Shown here one piece after another: positions 35,620 to 47,274 of a stretch of DNA of 64,000 nt. This DNA is from Argopecten irradians (lineage: Eukaryota; Mollusca; Bivalvia; Pectinida; Pectinidae). The stretch is taken from the NCBI RefSeq assembly GCF_041381155.1, contig NC_091138.1:35643604-35707603 (forward strand), in the 5' to 3' direction. Position 1 is the stretch's first letter; each line of letters starts with the position of its first letter. The notes under the pieces are model-generated. The model searched no databases. It worked only from the letters and a program-made list of their open reading frames with translations, and was not told the origin of the DNA. Both the position numbers and the translations under genes were made by a program.

Positions 35620-35700
35620 CAAATTGATGTTGGATGACTCCCAGGAGTTGAACCTGGTGACTAGTTATTGTCAGTGCCATCACAAATCATATCTACACTA
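35620..35700 (-). repeat. tRNA-like fragment in DUF6589 intron
   Basis: On the minus strand GATGGCACTGACAATAACTAG-TCACCAGGTTCAACTCCTGGG has a B box (GGTTCAACTCC). Related to the fragment at 27775-27850; probably an old SINE head. Confidence 0.4.
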
Positions 35701-37170
35701 CAATCTGACACAAATTGAAAGTTGCAGAACAGAAATCTAAACAAGTGTTACAAAATTTTAGCAATGCAGTTAAGTTCACTAGATAATAACAGCTACCTCA
35801 AAAAAGGTAAATAAATACTTCTCTCAAACCTGATCCAGGTAAAGCTCTTAGTCTGTGATTTCATAATCAGCAACAAATTAAATAAATGCATAACTGGAAA
35901 CAAAACTTAAAAGAGAACTGCATAAATCCATTGCCATGCAATAGTAAAATCAACAGTTAATTACCAGATATTCTTTAATCCCATTATATTAGGTGTGTTA
36001 TTTTTGAAAGTTTGAATTAACTTACAAATATAACACTTCAGCAGATTTCACAATCAGAATTTCACAACTGCAAATTGGATGGAGTTCTGATTTATGGGCC
36101 TCAATGATGTCGGTTAAGAAATATATGGTAATTAATGTAAGACAACAACAAATGTAACAGCCTGCTATACATTTAAGTACAGTACTTACAGGTAAGTTAC
36201 AATTACAGACTCTATAATATTGCTTTGTGAATTTATACTTCTAGTTTCAAATGTATACATCTTCTCAAATTGCATGTACTTCAATGTTACTTTGAAAAAC
36301 TATAAGAGTTTTTTTAACACATGCGCATGAAATATTGATTTAGAAGCGTATTCATCATATAACTGTCTCTGCAATTGTATAATATGTATCTTGCCACAAA
36401 AGGGCATAAACTGTGCATGGTACGTACATAGTCAAGTGACTGTCATTTTTTAGACAACATTTACTATTTTAAAGTTTTCACTCTACTTATTCTCATAAAT
36501 TATACCAGTTATGTGATAAAGATACTCTTACACTCATGCCTAAGTCATCTGGATTGTAGTACGACTTCAATAATATCATGTTTTTTCCTAGTGGTACATC
36601 AAGATTGAATTCATTTACTTCCATGACATAGGCACTCACATAAGACTCTTCATTCATTTACTTTAATTGCCCAAAACAATTTGAAATTGTTAACTAGATA
36701 AACAAGTCTGTAAAGGTACAATCAATATTTACCTCATAATCAGCATGATATCTCAGAGCTAAAGATGAATGTATCCTCTGCACTGCTGATGCCTTGTTAT
36801 TCCTGCTATGCATGATCATCCCATATATTGTGGCTATGGTTGCAACTCTGTTCTCCACCTTTTCATTTTTGTGCAGACATTTATTTAAGCAGTGAAACAG
36901 AATCGGGCACTTCGAATTTAGTTCGTGTACAATAGCGTTAAATACATGTTTTGATGTGATGCAGCTTACGTCTTTCATGGTTAACAATATACTTTCTCGA
37001 GTGGAAAGTTTGCTGATCTGGCGATCTAAATCCTGATACACACTACTGTAGCCTTCTCTACCAGGTTCAGCAAATATCAACGACGGGCCAAGAGTAAGAC
37101 ACATGTGTTTATCATCATCTACAGTTGGAGTAAACGGTCGTAGAATATGAAGAGCCTTTTGAATATACAC

Positions 37171-40100
37171 ATGATAAAAAAAACTCGGAGAGGACGAAAA
37201 CCTTTCAAAATTAAAATTAGCAACGACCTCACGAAGGCCGAACGGGAACAGAAAAAGAAGCATCTGGGGAGGAGGCGAAGAAGAAACGAGAGCAAAACCC
37301 ATCGGGGGAATTCACGTACAAAGTACGGGGACCCCCGTGGGACAGAAGGATAACAAAGATCAAAACAAAGGGGAGGACAATAAGTAAGCAACAAACCACA
37401 GGAAAACAAATAACGTTCGAAAATTTGACATGCTTCTACACAAATGCAGATCAACTAAAAAACAAACTTTCAGAACTAGCAATAAGAGTGAATGAAATTA
37501 AACCAGAAATAATCGGGATTAACGGAGGTTAAACCTAAAACAAGATCTCTAAATATGAAACCTCAAGAATTCTCAATAGAAGGGAATACGGACTACTGCA
37601 TGTTTGATAAAAAAAATATAGACAATAACATGGGAAGAGGTATGATTTTATATGTTAACAAGCTACTCCAACCGAAAGAAGTTCGCCTAGAAAACAAATT
37701 TACAAGAAAACATATTCATAGAAGTACCCCTCAATGTGCACGAAAAACATATTAATTGGACTGATATATAGATCAGACAGTGGATCCGAGGAAAACAACA
37801 ATAGTCTGAGAAACCTGATAAACGAAGCAACATCCAAAAACAACTCAAAAATGATCATAATGGGATGACTTCAACTACCCAGACATAAACTGGGAAACTT
37901 GGAACTCTAAAGGAGGACAGCACAGAATCGCATGAATATAAACTCATTCACTGCCTACAAGATAACTTTTTGTCACAGGTGATTGAACAATCCAACAAGA
38001 TGGAGAGGAAACGATTACCCAACCCTCACCCCATTTTTTTTTGGACCTCGTTATAACTACATAACGAAACATTCTATCATCTGTAGATTATCAGAGACCT
38101 CCACTGGGGACAGAATGACCATAATGTTTTGAGATTGTAAAAATTGATTGCCATAAAGTCAAACTAAAACAAACGTCTAGGACCCGAAAATACTACAACA
38201 AAGCTTATTATGACAAACCTAAAGAGTGGGAAATACACGCCGTCAAATGGAGACAAGAATTGAAGGAGGCACCACACTATAGAAGAAAACTGGGAGGTTT
38301 TTTTCTGGACACAAATACATGGGACTAATTGATAAATACGTGAAACAAAAATCGATCAAGCTGAACACAAATAACAAGACTAATTATTCCTGTTGCACAA
38401 GACCCTCTGAAACTAATCAAACATGAAACATCCGCTCTCAAAACAAGTTGTCACATCATCGGACCCAGAAACTAAGAAGAACAATACTGCAAAATCAGAA
38501 ACAAAGTCAAAGCGATAACTAAGAACTTGAGAAAGAACTAATGAACAATCCCTCGCTAGCAAAGCCAAAACAGATCCGAAACTAATATGGAAATATATCA
38601 ACTCTAAATCCAAGACCAAAGTGTAAATCGGAGATCTATACGTAAACCCAAAGGATACTAACTTCGGAGGAAAAGCTACAGCCGCAAAGGCAAAAGGCAG
38701 ATATTCTGGCACAATTCATCCCAAAGTGTAATTTTGGTAAAGGAGGATGAAGGAGAATCGCCTACTATTGGCCAGACAAAAATATCACCAGCGAAAATGT
38801 CGGAAACTGAAAATAACAAGCGAGCATATAATTAAAGTTTATAAACAAACTAAAACCAAACAAATCGCCGGGACTAGATAACATGCCACCCAGGAATTCT
38901 TGAAGAGAACAGCGAGTGCTTTCGCAACACCACTCGAAATACATTTTTAACCAAACTTTTTAAAAACGGAACTATTTCTGACCAGTGGAAACAGGCCCGA
39001 GTGTGTGCTATCTACAAAAAGGGAGATAAAAGTGCAGCGGGGAACTATCGTCCTGTTAGCCTAACATCAGTTCGTGTGTAAAAGTTATGGAAAAAATAAT
39101 ACGCGAGCACGTCAATGAATACATGCGATCAAATAATCTATTTTCACCGCGACAATACGGCTTCATATCGAGAAGTTCCACCTCATTGCAACTTTTGGAA
39201 GTCTTGGATAAATGGAACTGAGGCACTATAGATCAAGGATTCAGCGTTTTGACTGTGTGTACATGGTATTACCAGAAGGGGCTTTTGACACAGTGCCACA
39301 CAGGCGCTTAGCCAACAAGCTACGAGCCTATAAATTTCTCCAACTAAGTAATAAAATGGATTACAACTTTTTAGAAGGAAGAATACAGCACGTCTCAATA
39401 AATAATATAAACTCTGAATGGACAACGTATCGTCAGGAATTCCACAAGTTTCAGTTCTTGGCCCTCTACTGTTTGTGAGATTTTCGTGAATGATCTCCCT
39501 GAAACATGTTAATTCGGAACATGTTACCTGTTTGCAGATGACACCAAAATTTTCAAGGTAATTAAAAAATAGCGAGGACGAAGAAATTCTACAAAAAGAT
39601 CTGATTACGATGGGAACCTGGAGTGATACTTGGCTATTAAGAATGCACCCTGAAAAATGCAAACATATGCACATAGGAAAAACAACAAAGGCGTACAGTG
39701 GAAACACCATCAACATATAAACTTCTTGGAAACGACCTTGCACGTACGGATAAGGAGAAAGATATTGGAGTAATAATCGACCCAGAACTCACATTTGGAA
39801 TATCACATAAGCGAAAAGATCAAGAATGCGAAACCAGATATTCGGTCTTTTGAAGAAGAACTGTCTCATTTTATGGACAAGAAATCATTCCATGCTGTTA
39901 TAACAAAAGTCTAGTTAGGACACTAGACACTTGACTACGCCAGCGCGGTGTGGGCTCCATACAAAGTCATCAAGGACATCGATAGAATCGAAGCGGTGCA
40001 GCGCGAGCTACTAAACAGTCCTTCCAGGAATGATGCACACTATCATATCAGAAAGACTGAAAATTCTAAATCTCCCAACCCTATCATATCGAAGAATCAG

Positions 40101-40500
40101 AGGAGATATGATTGAACTTTACAAGTTAACAAAATTACAACATTCGATTAGAAGAGGCGAGTTTCATTTTTTAAATCTCTGGAAGGATGTGGCACCACGG
40201 CCACCAGCAGCAGAGGCAACCACAAAATATGATATTCCCGCAGCATTCCATAACATTGGTTACGGAGTTAGTAGCTTCTCCAATCAGAACAGTAAAGATG
40301 TGGAAACAGTTTACCCCAGAAGATGTTTTTTCCAGCACCAAACATTAACTGCTTCAAAAATAGACTCGATACTAATTGGAAAAAGAGGACGTATTTTCAA
40401 CTACAGAGGCAACCATAACCGGGAAAATGACCCCAGTAAATATGTTAAAACATGACAAAGTCGGTGAAGAGGAAAATAGTTCCTGTACTGGAAATTATCT
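37171..40500 (+). pseudogene. LINE B: CR1-like non-LTR retrotransposon remnant
   Basis: Plus-strand ORF2 remains with many frameshifts. Basic N-terminal stretch KKTRRGRKPFKIKISNDLTK at 37180; endonuclease IGLIYRSDSGSEENNNSLRN then GDFNYPDINWETW (one extra base at about 37867); RT pieces QARVCAIYKKGDKSAAGNYRPVSLTS (~38990-39065), SGIPQ.SVLGPLLF and FVNDLPETC (~39430-39510), the intact catalytic box YLFADDTKIFKV (~39526-39560), MHPEKCKHMHIGKT and EKDIGVIIDPELTFG. The C-terminal 40030-40455 stays open (SERLKILNLPTLSYRRIRGD-MIELYKL). These motifs are characteristic of CR1/Rex1-type LINEs. It sits in the opposite strand to DUF6589 and truncates that gene, so it arrived later. The 3' end is placed only approximately. 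Confidence 0.88.
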
Positions 40501-40914
40501 ATATCTATAAAAAACGTAGCTTTTTATTAAAAGTCAAATTATTATAAAAAAAAAATGCTAGTAATTTAGATATAATAAATATCTAGCGTAATTGTACATT
40601 GATACGTGTACATATAGTTAAATGGGGGATGCCGTTTTTTCCTCTCCATTTTCATACAATACTCAGAAAATCGCTTATATTACGAAAACGCTTTCAATGA
40701 ACATGTACATGTATAAAGCATACATTGAAGATACATCAACAAATAATATATATTGATATATTCTTATTGTATTTGCTTTTTTTTATTTCAAATATAAATA
40801 AATTTTCTTTATGTTGCGTCACATCCTCCGACAGCAGGCATTTGTGTGTTTCGCAACAATGGGCAGATAAAGGCTGATTTTTTACAACTGTTTCGGAATT
40901 TTCTGAATATACCT
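40501..40914. other. no gene seen
   Basis: Between the LINE 3' end and a SINE; AT-rich. No further DUF6589 N-terminal exon is visible. Confidence 0.4.
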
Positions 40915-41453
40915 TTTGTTTGTTTGTTTGTTTGTTTGATTTATTAACGTCCTATAACAGCTATGGTCATGTAAGGACGGCCTCCCATGTATGCGTAGTG
41001 TTGCGTGTATGTTGTGCGAGGTGCGTGTTTTGGGAGACTGCGGCATATTCGTGTTGTATCTTCTTGTATAGTGGAACTATTGCCCTTTTTATAGTGCTAT
41101 ATCACTGAAGCATGCTGCCGAAGACACCAAGCAACACACCCCACCCGATCACATTATACTGACAACGGGCGAACCAGTCGTCCCACTCCCTGTATGCTGA
41201 GCGCTAAGCAGGAGCAGAAACTACCACTTTTATAGACTTTGGTGTGTCTCGGCCAGGGGACAGAACCCAGAGCCTTCCTCACAGGGGCGAACGCTCAACT
41301 CAAGGCCAAAAGTGAGGCAAGGCCAAGGGAGGCATTAGGAAAGATAAAGTCAGTTAGGAAGAAGAGAAAAGATAAGATCCTAAATTTAGTCGCCTTTTAC
41401 GATCATGCAATAGGGGCAGCAGGTACAATTCTAACGCCCTATCTGCAGGGCCA
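40915..41453 (-). mobile_element. near full-length tRNA-derived SINE
   Basis: (TTTG)4-ATTTATTAACG to CTATCTGCAGGG, about 540 bp. Read on the minus strand it has a tRNA-like head (TTGAGTTGAGCGTTCGCCCC ... GGCTCTGGGTTCTGTCCCC with a B-box-like GGTTCTGTCCC), a conserved body and a TTAATAGGACGTTAA-(CAAA)n tail. The tail resembles the V-SINE/RUDI type reported from molluscs, but the family name is not confirmed here. Confidence 0.9.
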
Positions 41454-43011
41454 AATTTTAGACAATTAAAAACATAGAATGTACCTCAAATTACACTCGA
41501 TTTACGCGATTTTCAGGATATCCAATCTTCTGACTTCAGATATACATACATGTGCATCTAATATACATGAAGCATATGAATGTATCTATTTCATGAAATA
41601 AGGAATATATTCTATGATTTTTACTTAAACCTATTTTGAAACCCCGGTTTATTCACTTAGAGATGTTATTAATTTGTTTTATTGGTTTACATAAAAAAGG
41701 ATGTCCAGCCTGAAATGGCTTATTAGATACGGATTCATAATGTATACAATTTGCCGGGTATGGTAATTGACTTATTTAATATGTGTATATAATGTAGAAA
41801 GATTACATTTAGCATGCCATTCATTTTGTATTCCATTTTGCAATACAAAATGGCGATACTGGCGAAGTCGGACCGACACAAAATTAACAGCACTTAGGGC
41901 CGAATCAGTGTCACTCTAGTCATTTTTCGGCTGAAGGATGGAACACTGAATAATGAGGTAAAAACGGTATAAAGCTAGCTATAGTATATTAATAATCCGG
42001 AATAAAAGGCCAAAATAAATTCAAAAGTCAAATCAAAATCATATATATAGAATATATATTCAGCCACTATAGTGCCTTCTTCAGTCCAAAAACTTGAGAA
42101 AAAGTCTTTAAAACGTAACGAAATTTCCGAACGCTGGACGCTGACAGACAAGGCATGATAACTACGTGTAAAGATTATAATACTGGAAGTTTGAGTGACG
42201 GCCAGATGATTAAGGACAGTCATATTTCGAAAATGTTTACCTCCACGATTCCGATGCCAATTTATTTCTCGATAAATACCACCATAAAATTTAGTTTCAT
42301 TTAAGCATTGATAGAACGTATGGTTTTCGCGCCATTCTTACTACGAAGAAAAAGAATATGCCAATCAGTCGGAATTAGTATGAAAACAAATAAAATTTAA
42401 TTATATTAAACATTACGCGCGGGGGAATTTTTCACACTTCTTTGTAATAAGTGTAAATTCCACTCAATGTTACTTACAGTAGTAAAAGTGTTTCGTAATT
42501 TCGCTTACAATGTCTAAATAAATAACGAAATGGCCGTTTATGTAAGCCAAAAAATAAGCGTCTATAGTTGACAAGAGATTTTGAGAAATAATTTAACTGA
42601 AAAGTGAAACGTGTATCTCTAAAAGCTCTTTCCGGTGAAATGTTCTCATTTTCTCCGTCACAAATGATATATGAACTGAGGATAAAGAATATATACTGCT
42701 ATGTGTAAGTTTACGTCTACTCCCTGGTACCCGTAGATTTGTACATAAACGTAGACGTAAACGTAAGCTACGACTTTTAGTAAAACGCAAAAATGTCGTA
42801 AGTTATATTTACGACTACGTTTACGACCTTTAGTAAAACTCGCTCCTTGCCATTATGTTTACTAGTGTTTATAGCATGCACTAGCGGCGCTTACACAAGG
42901 AGTCATTTTTGACCTTGTCAGGAAAATGGCGGCTGTAGATTATATGATACAAATATAGCATATATAGGAAGTTAATTCAATCATCTCTAATATTTCTATT
43001 ATATACTGTAA
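41454..43011. other. no gene seen; palindromic repeat near 42700-42840
   Basis: AT-rich, no credible exon. GTTTACGTCTAC (about 42708) and GTAGACGTAAAC (about 42749) form an inverted pair followed by TACGACTACGTTTACGACC-TTTAGTAAAACTCGC, probably a small MITE-like repeat. Confidence 0.4.
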
Positions 43012-43365
43012 AGATGCTCCACCGTCGACAGAGCATAAATGATATTCAATAATTGGTGTTTAATCGTATTTATATATGTCTAATTAACACAAAAATAATG
43101 TAAAATTATTTATTTCGCCTTTAGTGCATGCACAATCAGTACTTCATTCCATATAGGATATAGTGACACGGAATTTTTTCGGGATGCAATTGATTATTTT
43201 TCATATTTTTAACTTGAAGTAATGTTAGAAGCTCGAACCTTTTAATGGTGGTAATGGCGTAAAGTAAGTAACTTTATATTCTTTATATGAGGAAAAAAAC
43301 TAAATCGTCTGCTCATGTTTTTGATGGTAAAAAAATACCATCTGTCAGCGGGGAGCATCTTTAAG
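43012..43365. mobile_element. MITE, GATGCTCCACCGCTGACAG family (complete copy)
   Basis: Terminal inverted repeats AAAGATGCTCCACCGTCGAC and TGTCAGCGGGGAGCATCTTT. The interior (CCATATAGGATATAGTG, TTTTTTCGGGATGCAATTG) matches 18521-18887 in the same orientation. About 355 bp, non-coding. Confidence 0.88.
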
Positions 43366-43979
43366 GAACACTGAACATGATACAAAGACAAGTTTTGAGA
43401 AAATGCAACTGCTTTATTTGGGGTAAAACATACAGATTTGTGGAAATCCACTTAATCTCTTAAATTGAAGTTTTTTTCTAAATTAAAAAAACATTATTCC
43501 CACGATATTCAGATGCTATATTTGCATGTTATGATATATCGCCGCATTTGCATGACAATATCAAAAAGGAGTCGATGTATATGCTTTCGTAAAGTCGAGC
43601 CCGGTCAAGCAAGCGCTCCTAGTACAATATATAAACAATAGTAAACATAATGACATGGTTATTTGTTGACATGTATATGTAATGTAAGATGTTTTGAATA
43701 TCTTGCCAAAATTTACAATCAACACAACAATCTATGAGTCAACAATAATATCTAAGATTAAGACGGATGCATAGATGATTTTTAGCAACTAAGTTATGTT
43801 CAAGCGTGTGTAAGAAGTGATATATAGGCATACAAAAATTACTCTTACGCAAGGGAGGGAACTTTCATAAATATTTATTAGAACCGCAGCAAATGCGGCT
43901 AATTGTCCCAGGGGTTTGTAAGCGATAGTGCAACGTACATCTGGGACCCATGATAATGTGAAACAAGGAGCCGCAAAGC
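43366..43979. other. no gene seen
   Basis: AT-rich spacer. The interval contains the host of the next SINE's target site (ATGGCAGTATC at 43980). Confidence 0.4.
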
Positions 43980-44529
43980 ATGGCAGTATCTTTGTTTGTT
44001 TGATTGATTAACGTCCTATTAACAGCTATGGTCATGTAAGAACGGCCTCCCATGTATGCGGTGTGCTGCGTGTATGTTGTGCGAGGTGCGTGTTTTGGGA
44101 GACTGCGGTGTATTCATGTTGTGTCTTCTTGTATAGTGGAACTCTTGCCCTTTTTATAGTGCTATATCACTGAAGCATGCCGCCGAAGACACCAAGCAAC
44201 ACACCCCACCCGGTCACATTATACTGACAACGGGCGAACCAGTCGTCCCACTACATGTATGCTGAGCGCTAAGCAGGAGCAGAAACTACCACTTTTATAG
44301 ACTTTGGTGTGTCTCGGCCAGGGGACAGAACCCAGAGCCTTCCTCACAGGGGCGAACGCTCAACTCAAGGCCAAAAGTGAGGCGGTGCCAAGGGAGGCAT
44401 TAGGAAAGAGAAAGTCAGTTAGGAAGAAGAGAAAAGATAAGATCCTAAATTTAGTCGCCTTTTACGATCATGCAATAGGGGCAGCAGGTACAATTCTAAC
44501 GCCCTACCTGCAGGGCTAATGGCAGTATC
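43980..44529 (-). mobile_element. full-length SINE with 11-bp target site duplication
   Basis: ATGGCAGTATC occurs at 43980-43990 and at 44519-44529, exactly bracketing the SINE at 43991-44518 (528 bp). This fixes both ends of the family: (TTTG)2-ATTGATTAACG on one side and CTACCTGCAGGGCTA on the other. On the minus strand the element starts at the CTGCAGGTAGGGCGTTAG end and finishes in (CAAA)n, as expected for LINE-driven retroposition. Confidence 0.95.
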
Positions 44530-44991
44530 CCCCGCGCCTCGCTCGCTGTTGGTATAAATATCCAAATACATCAAGGTGAAAGTAACAATTATTCAAGTAT
44601 AACTTTAAATGTATGTGAGTATTGTAAAACTTGAAAAACCCTAAGTGTCCATGGTTACGGATTACAAAAAAAACCCAGAAGGTCCTCTATAGCAAAAGGC
44701 ACAACTAGGGCACTTGTATGATGTATACAGAAAGTTTCAAGAAGCTGCATTGAACTGTTTTTGATTTATATACCAAAAACAAAAAGAAACAGTAATGTGG
44801 TATTTTGACTAAGTTTTCGTGGTAACAGAAAAAATACCAAACATGGAAGGTCCGCAACAGCAAAAGGCACAACTAGGACACTTGTCGTATATATACAGAA
44901 AGCTTCATGGAACTGCGTTGAACGGTTTTTGAGTTATAGCCCGAAAAAAAATCTCGGACGAACGGAGCCCAATTTAATTTTTGCGGGGGAT
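44527..44991. mobile_element. 465-bp repeat with ATCCCCCGC inverted ends and two internal modules
   Basis: ATCCCCCGC at 44527 and GCGGGGGAT ending at 44991. Inside, GGTCCTCTATAGCAAAAGGC-ACAACTAGGGCACTTGT...GAACTGTTTTTGA recurs as GGTCCGCAACAGCAAAAGGC-ACAACTAGGACACTTGT...GAACGGTTTTTGA about 185 bp later. The 43991 SINE inserted at its left edge. Ends in CGGACGAACGG before the right repeat. Confidence 0.65.
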
Positions 44992-45831
44992 TAATTAAAT
45001 ATTATTCAGATACATTGTTACTGCTAAATAATGCTGTAATGTCTTTGGCCGGTACTGAACTTTATCCCTTTCGTCACCTTCTTTTGTTTGTTTGTTTTGT
45101 TAACAGCCAGGATTATACAAAGACGACCTACCATACAATTTCTTTTTCGACAACAGAAACCTGATTTGCAATGTATTGTTCCGGAAGTTTCTAAAAATGC
45201 TTAGAATATTGGGACCGATGCAAGTGTTTGTATGATACGTCTTTTGAGGTTCATACATAACGCATGTGTTTAACACCGTCTAATGTCAACGCTGTTAATT
45301 TTAGTAGAACATCGCTGACAGGTATCGCTTATCATATTTTTTAAAAGGTTGGTGTCACTAACTCTCAGCGAAATCTAATAAACGTAACTTTGGTATCGCG
45401 TGCGCAGTTGGAATCTGCTCAGAGGGGATGCACACATTTGTGCGAAAATACGCTAGCACTAAAAATAGGGTTTAAAGATCAAAACTATTACTTTTCCATT
45501 TCATTATGCAATATAAAATATTGCTTGAGAATGGATATTTTTATCGGATTACCACTTAGTCAATACAGAAAAAAAAGCATGCCACCAGATGTTTCATGTA
45601 AAGAGAGTTCGTTATCTTTATCCCTCAGAAATAAGCATGTGTATAAATCAACAACATAAGTCGGCAACATATGACAAATTACTGATACGTATATATAGAT
45701 ATTTCCATTATATAACATGGCATAATTGTTTCATTTGGTTTATAATGCTAACGTCCTATTAAAAGCATAATATATTTTCAAGAAGGCCTTACGTGTGTTT
45801 GTGTGTATGTGTGTGCATCCTCAACACCCGT
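44992..45831. other. no gene seen; degraded SINE bits
   Basis: TTTGTTTGTTTGTTTTGTTAAC-AGCCAGG at about 45085-45150 and GCTAACGTCCTATTAAAAGC at about 45747 are tail fragments of the SINE. The 89-codon frame at 45390 has no recognisable domain. Confidence 0.45.
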
Positions 45832-46017
45832 GGACTATCTCATAGTAAAAATGGAGACAACAGAACAGGTAATTTAGTTAATTGATCCACATCAAAAGAA
45901 CACTAGTTGACTTTGGCTTTGAAGTTGGGCGTCGCTTTCAAAGGAATATTTTGCTGGCCTGTGATTGGTTTAGATTTTTTCCTCTGAGCTGCTTTAAGTT
46001 TTACTATGAAATAGTCC
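45832..46017. mobile_element. 186-bp MITE with GGACTATCTCATAGTAAAA ends
   Basis: Inverted repeats GGACTATCTCATAGTAAAA (45832) and TTTTACTATGAAATAGTCC (ending 46017). The second copy is at 48441-48637. Confidence 0.75.
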
Positions 46018-46069
46018 AAGGTTGAAGAGATCGTAAGTGATCGGAACCCCCGGAGTATCGGGGATAGTG

Positions 46070-46230
46070 TGTGTGGTGTCTTGCATGTGTTAAGTCCGAG
46101 GTGCGAGTTTTGTGAGACTGTGGTATATTCGGTATAATCGTGTTACGTCTTCTTGTGTTGTGGAACTCTTGTCCGTTTTATGAAGCTTTATCACAGAAGA
46201 CACCAAGTAACACACCCCATCCAGTCACAT
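46070..46230 (-). mobile_element. diverged SINE body fragment
   Basis: GTCCGAGGTGCGAGTTTTGTG, CTTCTTGTGTTGTGGAACTC and AACACACCCCATCCAGTCAC match the SINE body in reverse orientation with indels. Confidence 0.7.
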
Positions 46231-46465
46231 ACCCTACAGGTATGGCGTTGGAAATGTACCTGTTAACCGTATTGCATGATCGTAAAAGCTGCTAAATATA
46301 GAATCTTATCTTATCTCTTCTTCCTAACTGACTTTATCTTTCGGAATGCCTCCCTTGGCACCGCCTCACTTTTGGCTATCGAGTTGAGCGTTCGCCCCTG
46401 TGAGGAAGGCTCTGGGTTCTCTCCCCTGGCTGAGATAAATCTATAAAAGTGATAGTTTCTGCTTC
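46231..46465 (+). mobile_element. SINE head fragment
   Basis: CCTACAGGTATGGCGTTGGA ... TAACTGACTTTATCTTTCGG ... GAGGAAGGCTCTGGGTTCTC ... AAAGTGATAGTTTCTGCTTC. This is the 5' half of the SINE in plus orientation, abutting a reverse copy. Confidence 0.85.
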
Positions 46466-46980
46466 TTGTTTGATTAATTAACGTCCTATTAACAGCTATG
46501 GTCATGTAAGGACGGCCTCTCATGTATGCTGTGTGTTGCGTATATGTTATGCGAGGTGGGTGTTTTAGGAGACTGCGGTATATTCATGTAGTGTCGTCTT
46601 GTATAGTGGAACTGTTGCCCTTTTTATAGTGCTGTAGCACTGAAGCATGCCGCTGAAGACATCAAGCAACACACCCCACCCGGTCACATTAAACTGACAA
46701 CGGGCGAACCAGTCGTTCCACTCCCTGTATGCTGAGCGCTAAGCAGGAGCACAAACTGCCACTTTAATAGTATTTGGTGTATCACTGCCAGAGGACAGAA
46801 CCCAGAGCCTTCCTCACAGGGGCGAACGCTCAACTCAAGGCCAAAAGTGAGGCGTTGCCAAGGGAGGCATTAGGAAAGATAAAGTCAGTTAGGAAGAAGA
46901 GAAAATATAAAATCCTAAATTTAGTCGCCTTTTACGATCATGCAATATGGGCGGCAGGCACAATTATAAAGCCCTAGCTG
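46466..46980 (-). mobile_element. SINE copy, minus orientation
   Basis: TTGTTTGATTAATTAACGTCC to AAAGCCCTAGCTGCA. Near full length, mildly diverged. Middle member of a plus/minus/plus nest (46231-47247). Confidence 0.9.
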
Positions 46981-47247
46981 CACTCAGGTGGGACGACTGG
47001 TTCGCCCGTTGTCAGTATAATGTGACCGGGTGGGGAGTGTTGATTGGTGTCTTCGGCGGCATGCTCCAGTGATGTAGCACTATCAAAAGGGCAACAGTTC
47101 CATTATACAAGAAGACACAGCACGAACATACTGCAATCTCCCAAAACATAAAACTCGCACTTAACACACGCTACATACTGCATACATGGGAGGCCATCCT
47201 TACATGACCCTGGGTGTTAATAGGACGTTAAAATAATCAAACAAACA
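46981..47247 (+). mobile_element. SINE copy, plus orientation, lacking head
   Basis: GTGGGACGACTGGTTCGCCC to TTAATAGGACGTTAAAATAA-TCAAACAAAC. It joins the previous copy at the CTGCA end. Confidence 0.9.
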
Positions 47248-47274
47248 AATAAACAACAAACACATACTGCCGAC

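Larger units (their letters stand above)
30888..37170 (-). pseudogene. DUF6589-domain protein gene, decayed, at least six exons
   Basis: Large intracellular protein with the DUF6589 domain (family of unknown role, many copies per genome in invertebrates and fungi). Exons read on the minus strand: ~37170-36733, 35214-34650, 34046-33877, ~33590-33469, 32644-32439, 31828-30888; splice phases agree where both ends are visible. Family blocks: KLNGDNVDLSVRTNDIRMQN, RLPVGGDQLTRCRLQGAKSL with ELFHTQQDFLD, AHEEFVKLAGKAYFLDFVME, NFLQWFFVMIQFTDAIYEGD, SKYLVECVDYIL, RAESFVNVHGGRGNKKATDL, LIKGLGASKTEHSI. Stop TGA at 30890-30888. Damage: one-base frameshifts near 32555 and 31430, and the N-terminal end cut off by a LINE at about 37170. 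A hairpin MITE sits in the second intron. The pairing with the convergent RecQ gene suggests both belong to one mobile element. Confidence 0.85.

Noticed and set aside
37147..37353. Basic 68-aa frame (KKTRRGRKPFKIKISNDLTK) as an independent nuclear protein
   Set aside because: Best explained as the start of LINE B sequence; followed directly by its endonuclease remains.
45390..45659. 89-aa plus-strand frame
   Set aside because: Low-complexity composition and no domain; compatible with chance in AT-rich DNA.
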